Of a stretch of 64,000 bases of DNA, positions 47,401 through 54,755 are shown one piece after another (the stretch's first letter is position 1; each line of letters opens with the position of its first letter). The stretch comes from Oscillospiraceae bacterium. Lineage in GTDB: Bacteria; Bacillota; Clostridia; Christensenellales; QALW01. Where the stretch lies: assembly GCA_022009755.1 (NCBI GenBank), contig CP091722.1:1868001-1932000 (forward strand). Reading direction: 5' to 3'. Under the pieces are notes generated by a model. That model was given only the letters and a program-made list of their open reading frames with translations, was not told the DNA's origin and searched no databases. Both the position numbers and the translations under genes were made by a program.

Positions 47401-49146
47401 AAAAGTGAAGCTGGCGGCAGAGGATATTTATACGCTGGCGGATAAGCTGGCCCCCATACTGCCGGAGGGCGAGGGCGAGCTTATAAGCGGAGATTATATT
47501 GATTTTATTTCCTCAATAAGTGCGGACAGTGTGCTGGAGGCCATAGACAGCCTGACCTATGTAAATGGTAAGGCGGTGCTTAAAGCGCACATCGGCGGCG
47601 ATAAGCTTACCGGCAGCCTTGACGATAAGCGGCTTACCATTGACGGAATAACCGTGGCAGGCAAGACGGCGGGCATAACGGTGGAAATTGCCGGGATATC
47701 GGATACTCCGTTCAGAACGGATATCGCGGGCGAATATGCCGATGCGCTGGAAGCGGCGGATGCACTGGTTGCTGCTTATAATACATACAATAAAAACAGC
47801 TTCCGCCTTCAGGTGCAGCTGGAGGGCACGGCGGACGGCGTTATGACCGTTGAGTGCAGCGGCACGATTGAGCTGGTGCGCAGGGGAGACGGGCTGGATG
47901 CGCATGTTTATGTAAATATAAACAAAAAGCCGGTGGAGCTGACCTATGCACAGGGACGCTTTGCCTGCAATTACAACGGCCTTAAATTCTCCATTGCAAA
48001 GGAGCAGCTTATACCGATACTGGCTTCGGTAAGCGATACAATGGGGCTGGATATAGAGCTGCTGGATAAGCTGCTGCCGGTAAAGCCGGAGGATAAGATA
48101 GACCTTTCGGTGTTCAAAAAGTATGCAAAGGAATATCCGGCGCTTGAGCATATGAAGGGGCTGGATGCCAAAGGCCTTTTGGAGGCGGTTGTAAGCCTTG
48201 AGGCGGAATCGGGCAGGCTTACCCTTGTGATGGATTCCGAAAAGCTTACGGGTATTGAGGAAGCGGGAGAAAGCACGGTATATCTTACCTATGAAAACGG
48301 CCTGATTACAGGCGTGAGCGCGCAGCGGCTGCGCCCGTCGCAGAGCAATACTGCCGATGTTGCCGTAAAGATAACCTATCCTGAGCTGAATATTGCGCTG
48401 CCTGACCTTTCCGGCTATATAAACGCCGACAGTCTTAAAAAGCTTATGGGCGAGTTTGCCGCCACGGCGGAGCTGCGGCAGTATAGGCTTACCGGCAAAC
48501 TCAATGCAAAGCTGCTGCTGTTTAACGAGAACATTCCCTTTGATATGCGCTTTACGGTGGATGAAAAGGACAATGTGCGCGGGTGGGTGAAGTTTGATAT
48601 CCCGTATGTGCTGGGGCTTACCCAGAGCAATAACGGTACCGTTACCGAGCTGTATCTTGAAACGATGCGGTTTATATTAAACGGGCAAGGAAGACCAAAA
48701 AGCTGACATGGAAGGGCTGGCAGTATTCTACGGATTATGACTATATCAAGTTTGTAAACGAGAATTTCACTGCGGACCCGATAAAGTACATTCAGTTTAT
48801 ATTCAACCTTACCGACAGCATAACGGGCACCATAAGGGGTTCCGTAACGGATGCCGGAAGCAGGGGCGAATTCCTGCCGGAGAAGGCGTTAAAGAACTTC
48901 TATGCCGATTCGGAGTATCATTTTACGCTGGACGGAGCGTATATAACCGATGATAAGAATTTCTCCGATATAAAGCTGGATATACGCCCGGCGGGCGGAT
49001 ATTTGGACAGCCTGAAGCTGGAAACGAAGATAATATCCATTGTGAATATCAAGGTGGAGGCAGGGCTTGCGGACAGGGGCAAGCCGGTGGATATGAGCGT
49101 TATTCCGGGCGGACTGGCTGCGGACGGCCGATACAGATGGTATTAA
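44468..49146 (+). CDS. Large membrane-anchored extracellular repeat protein, three frameshifts
   Basis: One gene of about 1559 residues once three indels are repaired: AAA at 45341-45343 (one extra A), TTT at 46466-46468 (one T missing; restores FDTQGEYADV) and AA at 48691-48692 (one A missing; restores GKTKKLTW). Topology: short cytoplasmic N-terminus, one helix at residues 23-44 (IVAGCALLLAVVLLLLGARW), the rest outside. Two alternating domains of about 180 and 240 residues repeat with a period near 418 residues (for example YVDFIVKFTPQSVLDAV at 46240 and YIDFISSISADSVLEAI at 47500; YNTVKKDSISLNVRL and YNTYNKNSFRLQVQL). No family is recognised; the beta-rich pattern recalls lipid- or polymer-binding barrels, which is only an impression. 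Confidence 0.75.
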
Positions 49147-49238
49147 AAAGCGTTGAAAAAAGCATTAAAAACCATTAAAAAAGCGTTGAAAAACGCATAA
49201 AAAACCGTGTAAAAAACGGTGCAAAATGCATTAAAAAA
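49145..49238. repeat. Nine A-tracts phased at about 11 bp (predicted curved DNA)
   Basis: Runs of 4-6 A begin at 49145, 49156, 49167, 49177, 49189, 49199, 49211, 49223 and 49233, a mean spacing of exactly 11.0 bp. Phased A-tracts at helical pitch bend DNA. The units share a degenerate GCGTTGAAAAA/GCATTAAAAA pattern. Confidence 0.8.
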
Positions 49239-49270
49239 CACTGCGGGCGAAAAAGTGCCCGCAGTGTTTT
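49235..49270. terminator. Bidirectional terminator between the repeat protein and the Big2 lipoprotein
   Basis: Stem AAAACACTGCGGGC/GCCCGCAGTGTTTT (49235-49248 and 49257-49270). It serves the plus-strand repeat gene and the minus-strand lipoprotein gene. The core CACTGCGGG recurs at 49978-50010. Confidence 0.88.
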
Positions 49271-49294
49271 TCTAATGGCAATTCTTTATTGATA

Positions 49295-49920
49295 TTACCA
49301 GCCTTGCTCTTGAATATACTCTTTTATTGCAGCGTTGATTTTTGCAACATCAAAATTAGCTCCGCTGGAGGAGATGTAACCGCCTTCTATAATTCCAAAA
49401 CTGTAAACATAATATGTATCGGATGTAGTGCCGCCCAAACTATTCATTGCTTTATTTCAGCGACATACGCTGTGGTTAAGTGATAATCGACATTTACAAC
49501 AGAAACGGAGCCGGGATTCTTAAACTGCTTTATTCCCTTAAGAAATGTATCAAAGAAGCCTTTTTCAGCTTTATTCAATTTATTATACGCAGTCGGTGTT
49601 TCGACAAAGACAGAGCAGGAAGCGGTTTTTCCGTTTGATGTGACAGCTTCTATTGTTGCGCTCCCGTCGGCAATTGCGTAAATGGTACCGTCAACAACAT
49701 TTACGATTGTATAGTCGGACGATGTCCAAGTGATTTTTTGATCCTTTGCATTTTCGGGTGAAACTATGACTTGAAGCGCATAACTCTTGCTCGGTTCAAG
49801 AGTTACGGTTGTATCTGACAGGGAAATACTATCGACTTTGGCAGTACCGCATCCTGCAAGTAATACTACGGAAGAAAACACTAAAGCTATCAGCAGTGCA
49901 AAAGATATTGTTTTTTTCAT
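49295..49920 (-). CDS. Lipoprotein with bacterial Ig-like (Big2) domain, one frameshift
   Basis: About 208 residues after repair. Lipoprotein signal MKKTISFALLIALVFSS...VLLAGC, then one Big2-type domain (SISLSDTTVTLEPSKSYALQ, KITWTSSDYTIVNV, GSATIEAVTSNGKTASCSVFV). A C-terminal segment with NSLGGTTSDTYYVYSFGII and IKEYIQEQGW lies in another frame; one G missing next to 49450 (AAGCA for AAGGCA) explains this. Surface-exposed; ligand unknown. Confidence 0.75.
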
Positions 49921-49987
49921 ACTTTTCTATCCTCTTTCTTTTTAATTTGTTTCGGGCATGATGTGCCCTTGGGAATATGCTGCGGGC
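49907..49987 (-). repeat. Duplicated leader, copy 1
   Basis: About 81 bp, almost identical to 50953-51032. It includes the first codons (MKKT), the ribosome site AAAGAGGA and a GGGCA/TGCCC hairpin. The right-hand end is a CTGCGGG/CCCGCAG terminator-like hairpin. Confidence 0.85.
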
Positions 49988-50060
49988 AAAAAAGTTCCCG
50001 CAGTGTTTTTAAGGCAGGGTATCAAAGTGAATACCCTGCCTTTTCTAAAACCGTCCATAG
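49978..50060. terminator. Two hairpins between the lipoprotein genes
   Basis: CTGCGGG caaaaaagtt CCCGCAG followed by TGTTTTT (49980-50010), then GGCAGGGTAT/ATACCCTGCC followed by TTTT (50013-50045). They probably insulate the two lipoprotein units. Confidence 0.6.
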
Positions 50061-50144
50061 GAAAACTGTGACTGTTACTCTCTTGCCGGATGCTTTGCAA
50101 AAACGGATATATAGCCGATTATTGCATAAGGCACAGTATAGGAA

Positions 50145-50966
50145 TCAGCCTGTAATCTTTGCATATTCTTCCGCGAAGTTATTTGTTTCAACGGTGAACA
50201 GATAGTTGGTTGTGGTGTGTTCGGAATCGACGATATGGAAGCTGATATTCTCCCCGCTTTTTAATGCCTTCAGAACAGTGCTGTTATAACGGTCATCTAT
50301 AATTAACCGATCGCCGCCGCAGTAGACTGTTCCGGTCAGTTTGTACACTGTGCCGTCCGCCGTTTTCATGGAGATAGTATATTTATCCTCAAAATAAGAG
50401 GAGGAATTCTTAACCTGATGGCGGCCGTATTCATACAGGAAAACGGCAATGTTATCTGCATCGGCCAAAAATGTAACCGAAAGCTTGGAGTTGGTGGTAG
50501 CACTGTTAGAGAAGGTGCCGGTGAAGTAGTTTTTGTTGCTTACATAGGCTTCGGAAGTGGGCTGCTGAAAGTCATCCACATAATAGTTGAGCTGCCAAGA
50601 GCCGAAGGACTTGCCGCAGCGCTCACAGGTTCCGCTGGAGGTGGTGTGCCCCAAAGCGGGGATAACCTCCTGTGCAGTCAGTATCTCGCCGCAGACGGAG
50701 CAGCATTCGCCTTGTGTCAGACCGGAATTGACACAGTCGGGCTCTACTGCGGAAAGAATTTGAACGGTGTGGCCGGTAGCGGGAATGACCTCCTGTGCAA
50801 CCAAAACCTTGTTGCAGACGGAACAGTGTTTTCCTTCCGTGAGTCCGTCGCTTGTGCATGAAGCGGCAACGGCTGGATCTATGACTTCTTTGTGATTACA
50901 AGCGCAGGAGCACAGCAGGGAAAGGCACAGCGCAAGTGTTAAAAGCAAGGTGATTGTTTTTTTCAT
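50145..50966 (-). CDS. Lipoprotein with two Cys-rich repeats and a beta domain
   Basis: 273 residues. Lipoprotein signal MKKTITLLLTLALCLSLLCS with the lipid Cys nearby. Two tandem repeats of about 43 residues follow (each with CxxxGLTxGxxCSVC and AQEVIPAxGHT), then CERCGKSFGSW. The remaining 160 residues form a putative sugar- or cell-surface-binding beta domain (FTGTFSNSATTNSKLSVTFLADADN). The Cys-rich repeat is widespread in clostridial surface proteins; its ligand is unknown. Leader and start codons are shared with the neighbouring Big2 gene. Confidence 0.75.
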   Translation of the reverse strand: MKKTITLLLTLALCLSLLCSCACNHKEVIDPAVAASCTSDGLTEGKHCSVCNKVLVAQEVIPATGHTVQILSAVEPDCVNSGLTQGECCSVCGEILTAQEVIPALGHTTSSGTCERCGKSFGSWQLNYYVDDFQQPTSEAYVSNKNYFTGTFSNSATTNSKLSVTFLADADNIAVFLYEYGRHQVKNSSSYFEDKYTISMKTADGTVYKLTGTVYCGGDRLIIDDRYNSTVLKALKSGENISFHIVDSEHTTTNYLFTVETNNFAEEYAKITG

Positions 50967-51032
50967 ACTTTTTTATCCTCTTTCTTTTAATTTGTTTCGG
51001 GCATGATGTGCCCTTGGGAATATGCTGCGGGC
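50953..51032 (-). repeat. Duplicated leader, copy 2
   Basis: Differs from 49907-49987 by one substitution and one T in a run. Identity stops at 51032, inside the small reading frame at 51150, marking a duplication breakpoint. Confidence 0.85.
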
Positions 51033-51150
51033 TGGTCCCGGATTGCGCCGCTTTGCGGGCCGTGAATTCCGTTTCACGGCACAGCCGGATGACGGCGGAT
51101 TGCAAGCCCCTTTTTTCAGAGGCTTCATTGGTGCTTGTTGTTTCTGCCAT
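51033..51150 (-). pseudogene. Truncated small reading frame cut by the leader duplication
   Basis: Start ATG 51150 has a strong AGGAGG ribosome site. About 40 residues (ETTSTNEASEKRGLQSAVIR, then LCRETEFTARKAAQSGT) look like a genuine basic, helical protein start. Beyond 51032 the frame runs through the duplicated leader and ends by chance at 50896, overlapping the lipoprotein gene. The original 3' part seems lost. The family is not recognised. Confidence 0.5.
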
Positions 51151-51163
51151 GTTTTATCCTCCT

Positions 51164-51199
51164 AAAAATAAAAAGTGCGCCAACCGAAGTCAGCGCACT
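51164..51199 (-). terminator. Attenuator-like terminator before the small reading frame
   Basis: Minus strand: AGTGCGC (51199-51193), 12-nt loop, GCGCACT (51180-51174), then TTTTTATTTTT (to about 51164), immediately followed by the AGGAGG ribosome site. Confidence 0.75.
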
Positions 51200-51221
51200 C
51201 AAAAACGCAACTCCGATTGTC

Positions 51222-51381
51222 GCCAAACAAATCTTACATGCAAAGGGTATCCCCTACTGTCATCCAAGTGGAGCTGCATTTTTAGCAAATTCGTATCGGA
51301 TGACAAGTAAACGGGTACACTGTACCTGTTATTATAATAATACAGGAAGACCCCGATTTGCAGTATTAAGATTTGTTTGGC
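51222..51381 (-). ncRNA. Candidate structured leader RNA, novel
   Basis: Predicted transcript start is at about 51381. The first 15 nt (GCCAAACAAATCTTA, 51381-51367) pair perfectly with 51236-51222. The helix continues with TGCAAA/TTTGCA (51362-51357 with 51244-51239) and GGGT/ACCC. Enclosed are CCTG(TA)TTAT...ATAACAGG (51346-51325), GGTACA/TGTACC (51326-51314; shares two bases with the former) and TGTCATCC/GGATGACA (51305-51298 with 51265-51258). An attenuator follows downstream. The layout resembles a riboswitch or cis-acting RNA; no known class is recognised. The rest of the 51151-51557 gap holds only this promoter, the attenuator and the terminator at 51473. Confidence 0.5.
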
Positions 51382-51387
51382 ATAGTT

Positions 51388-51416
51388 ATTATACCGCTTA
51401 TTGCAGCATTTTGCAA
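51388..51416 (-). promoter_or_regulatory. Promoter of the structured leader
   Basis: Minus strand TTGCAA (51416-51411), 17 nt, TATAAT (51393-51388); expected start at 51381-51382, the first base of the long stem. Confidence 0.75.
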
Positions 51417-51470
51417 TACAGATATTTCAAAAATCGGCTTTATTCTCATTTTTTCGGCATGCAGGAATAT

Positions 51471-51496
51471 AAAAAATCCCTCAAAAGAGGGATTTT
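51471..51496 (-). terminator. Terminator after the 4Fe-4S gene
   Basis: AAAATCCCTC/GAGGGATTTT (51473-51482 and 51487-51496). On the minus strand it is followed by TTTTTT. Confidence 0.85.
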
Positions 51497-51557
51497 TCGA
51501 GTATTATTCGACAAAAAAGGCGCTTGGGAAAGACTTTATGGCTTAAGCATAACGGCT

Positions 51558-52264
51558 TCAGGGGAGGAGGGTGCCGTCGGCGGTGACGGTGAGGGTGCGG
51601 AAGGGGAGGGATGTTCCGGCTTTTTTTGCAATGCGGTTTTTTTGCTGCGTGCTCCAGCCCGCCGCAGCAGGGGACCTGCATGCGGACAACGGTTATGCTT
51701 TGGATGTTATTTAATTTGATTATTTCCGCTAATTTTTGAGAGTAGTCGGTATTATCCAGCTTTGGGCAGCCGATAAGGGTGATGTGCCCCTTGATGAAGC
51801 GCTCGTGGAAGGGGGGGCATAGGCGTAGGCGGTGCAGTCGGCGGCGATGAGCAGATCGGCCGAGTTAAAGAAGGGGGCGTTTACGGGGACGAGCTTTATC
51901 TGCACGGGCCACTGGGAAAGGCGGCTTTGCGGGGCGGAAGCGTTTTCTGCGGGGGGGCGGAGGGAGAAAGCGTTTTTACGCGGGCTCCGGGGCAGAGGGC
52001 GTGCGGGGATACGGCGCTTGAAATTTCTTTTTGTTTATGGGCAAGCACTGCCTGTTCGTTATAGGGTGCGGCCTCGCGTTCAGTGAAGGTGATGGCTCCG
52101 GCGGGGCAGGCGGGCAGACAGTCGCCCAGACCGTCGCAGAAGTCGTCGCGCATAAGGCGCGCCTTGCCGTTTATGACGGCGATGGCGCCCTCGTGGCAGG
52201 CATCGGCGCAGGCGCCGCAGCCGTTGCATTTATCCTGATCGATATGAATTATCTTTCTTTGCAT
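51558..52264 (-). CDS. 4Fe-4S dicluster ferredoxin-type protein, at least two frameshifts
   Basis: The N-terminal 60 residues hold two 4Fe-4S motifs, CNGCGACADACHEG and CDGLGDCLPACP, with the second lacking one regular Cys. A family-typical C-terminal domain follows in other frames: LSQWPVQIKLVPVNAPFF, ADLLIAADCTAYAYA, LIGCPKLDNTDYS, VVRMQVPCCGGLEHAAK and a final TLTVTADGTLLP. The breaks lie near 51925 and in the A run near 51645. The full length of about 235 residues fits cytosolic ferredoxin-like proteins of anaerobes; the electron partner is unknown. Start 52264 has AGGAG upstream. Confidence 0.8.
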
Positions 52265-52366
52265 GATAAGCTCCTGCTTTTAAGCGGCCGTAAGAAAATA
52301 CGGCGGTATTTTTTATAAGAGGGTATTTTTAAGGACAGAGCGGATGCGCCCTGCCCGGCTGGGGGT

Positions 52367-53429
52367 TTATTCTTTGTTTTTATCCAGCGTGATATTATAT
52401 ACGCGGGTGGGGCGGGCAATGCCGTCCACCGTTACGACATTAAGACCCGTAAGCTTGCCGCCGCAGTTTTCTATGGTGTTTACGGCCGAGACATTATCGG
52501 CGCGGCAGGTGAGCAGCACGGAGGAAAGACCCTTTTGGGCGGCGATATCCAGCATTTGTGAGGATTATGGTGCCGTAGCCCTTAAGGCGCATTTCGGGGC
52601 GGATCTCATAGGCGATGTTGCCGCCGCAGCGGCGCTGCTCCGGAGTGAGGCTCAGACGCAGATTTGCAGAGCCGATATATTCCCCGTTATCCACAAGCCA
52701 ATAGGTGAAAAAGGGCTCCTCGGAGGAGGCGCTGACGCAGAGGCGGCGGATCATTGCGCGGGCCTCGGCGGGGGTGGAGATGCCATACAACGGGGTGCCG
52801 CTTTCGCGGTAGGCCTTGCAGGCGGCAAGGAAGGAATCCGCATAGCGCTCATCAGGAGTGATCAGAAAAGCGGTGGCGGAGGGGATGCAGGGGCGGGGCA
52901 GAGCGGCAAGGCGTTTTTTTATGCCGTGCAGATTGAGCAGATTGTTTGCAAGGGACACGGCGCACACGATGCCAAGCGCCGCTATAAGGCAGAAAAGCAC
53001 AACGGAGAGCGCGCCGGAGAGACGCAGGGCAATGAGAGAGGAGCAGACGGCGCAGATAAGAAACGATACCGCATCGGAAAGGGCGCTGGAGGCAAAGTAG
53101 CGTTTGCGCTCGTTATAGTAGGTGCGTTTATAAAAGGCGCCGGTGTAATAGTGCATGCCCTTTTTGCAGCAGAAATAATGCAGATAGCCGTCGGAGCAGA
53201 TATAGTTCCAGCCGCAGAGCTGGGTATAGGAAAGGGTTTCGCGCAGGTTGGCGGAAAGATATTCTATATGGTACTCCAGCTCGCAGGGCTCCTGTTTGGC
53301 AAAGAAGAAGCGGCAGGAGCGCACCTGCCTGAGAACGAAGCCGCGGCGGCTCATGGCGGAGAGCCAGGAGCAGACGGAGTCAAAGTTCCAGCGCCCCAAG
53401 CGAAGGCGGCAGTACAGCTTTTCTTTCAA
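52367..53429 (-). CDS. DUF2812-GNAT acetyltransferase fusion, one frameshift
   Basis: The N-terminal 190 residues form a DUF2812-like module: GRWNFDSVCSWLSAMSRRGF, FFAKQEPCELEYHIEYL, a membrane-helix pair (SDAVSFLICAVCSSLIALRL and LSVVLFCLIAALGIVCAVSL). A C-terminal GNAT domain follows (YADSFLAACKAYRES, EYIGSANLRLSLTPEQRRCGGNIAYEIRP, GYGTII). One extra base in TTT at 52555-52557 separates MLDIAAQKGLSSVLLTC and NTIENCGGKL. The likely start is TTG 53429, overlapping the previous stop; repaired length is 353 residues. The domain combination is unusual. Confidence 0.75.
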
Positions 53430-53958
53430 TTGCAGTGCACATCCTTTCCCGACAGCCTGTTGATGGAGCGCTGAAGGCGTATAAGGGGCAGAAGCTCCAG
53501 AACGGCAAAGACGGCAAGGGTTACTCCGAACAGCGCCCCGGCTATGCAAAGCCAGCTGCGGGAGGAGAGGTAACGCAGGAATATGGCGGCGGAAAAGCCC
53601 ACACCCGCACAGGCGAGGATGAGGCGGATTATATGCATTGTGCGCATAAAGGAGAGCTTGACCCGGGTTATATTGGAATCCACCGCCATGGTGAAGGGGG
53701 TGCCGGCGGGGGCACTGAGCAATACGAATTCGCCGTAATTCAGCAGCGGGGTCCAGCCGGGAAGCTCCTTGAGGTGATCAAACTCGGTGTTGTTGTTAAC
53801 GGGGATGATTTTATAATCAAGCTCTGCGGGGTATCTTGTGTGAAATACAGCCTGGCGGAGGTGATTTTTTTTATCATCAGCCCCTGTTTGGCCTGTTGGC
53901 TGAGGTAATCGGGCAGCTCCAGAATATCGCAGGTATAATTTTTGGTTACGGTGGACAT
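53426..53958 (-). CDS. DUF2812 domain membrane protein, one frameshift
   Basis: 177 residues after repair: N-terminal soluble DUF2812 part (YLSQQAKQGLMIKKITSARLYF, DYKIIPVNNNTEFDHL, LPGWTPLLNYGEFVLL) followed by two membrane helices (IIRLILACAGVGFSAAIFL and LCIAGALFGVTLAVFAVLEL). One G is missing from GGGG at 53828-53831 on the plus strand (C on the coding strand). DUF2812 proteins usually neighbour a PadR-type regulator, which is absent here. Ribosome site AAGGAGG. Confidence 0.78.
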
Positions 53959-53998
53959 GGGGGAACCTCCTTGTTTTAAGTTTCCAAAGCCGGAGGCG

Positions 53999-54622
53999 CT
54001 ATTTGCCCTGAAGAAGGGAAAGCACGCGCTCCAGAATAAGGGCGGCGGTTTGCTGCTTGGTCATTTCCGCGGTGTGCAGGGCAAAAATGCGGCTGTCGCT
54101 CTTTGCCATGGAGCAATAGCCGTCATACACCGCCTGATGAAAGGCGCTGCCGCAGCGTTCGATGCGGTCGGCGGAGTCGGCGCCCCCCTTGCGGGAGAAG
54201 GATTGCTCCGGGGGCACCAGCAGCATTACGGTGAGATCGGGGGTAAGGCCGAAGGAGACCAGACGGTTAAGCTGCTCTATAAGCCCGGTATCAAGACCGC
54301 GCGCCCAGCCCTGATAGGCAAGGGTGGAATGAGTGAAGCGGTCGCACAGCACGATGCGCCCCGCCTCAAGCGCGGGAAGAATGACATCGTGCACATGCTG
54401 AGCCCGTGCGGCCTGACAAAGCAGAAGCTCGCTGATATCGCAAAGATCGGATGCGGGATCAAGAAGAATGCTGCGCATCATCTCGCTTACGGGGCAGCCG
54501 CCCGGCTCGCGGGTTACGGTGACGGGGCAGCCCGCGAGCATAAGGGAGCGGGTAAGCAGGTCAAGCTGAGTGCTTTTGCCGCTGCCGTCGGTGCCTTCAA
54601 GGGTTATGAAGCAGCCTTTCAT
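53999..54622 (-). CDS. tmk: Thymidylate kinase
   Basis: Phosphorylates dTMP to dTDP. 207 residues: P-loop ITLEGTDGSGKSTQ, the TREPGG loop, CDRFTHSTLAYQGWARGLD, and LTVMLLVPPEQSFSRKGGADSADRIER as the LID region. It lies downstream of the lysine decarboxylase homologue, as in Bacillus (yaaO-tmk), with its own promoter. Confidence 0.96.
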   Translation of the reverse strand: MKGCFITLEGTDGSGKSTQLDLLTRSLMLAGCPVTVTREPGGCPVSEMMRSILLDPASDLCDISELLLCQAARAQHVHDVILPALEAGRIVLCDRFTHSTLAYQGWARGLDTGLIEQLNRLVSFGLTPDLTVMLLVPPEQSFSRKGGADSADRIERCGSAFHQAVYDGYCSMAKSDSRIFALHTAEMTKQQTAALILERVLSLLQGK

Positions 54623-54709
54623 AGGGATTACCGATGCCGGGGGACCGGCGTTCCTTTCGTTATTGAGTGAAAAATGCCGCGGCGGCAGTAAAAACAGATG
54701 CCGTATTTA

Positions 54710-54738
54710 ATTATACTACTTTTTACTGCCGCATGCAA
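54710..54738 (-). promoter_or_regulatory. Promoter of tmk and the DUF2812 genes
   Basis: Minus strand TTGCAT (54738-54733), 17 nt, TATAAT (54715-54710). Confidence 0.8.
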
Positions 54739-54755
54739 GCGGGCGGGGGAGGCGG

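Noticed and set aside
49147..49197. Lys/Ala/Leu-rich peptide (KALKKALKTIKKALKNA) encoded in frame after the stop of the repeat protein
   Set aside because: It is a consequence of the phased A-tract repeat; there is no start codon or ribosome site, and a further stop follows quickly.
51222..51381. Inverted repeat as a MITE-type transposable element
   Set aside because: No target-site duplication flanks the 15-bp repeats, and one end coincides with a predicted transcription start, which favours an RNA leader; not fully excluded.
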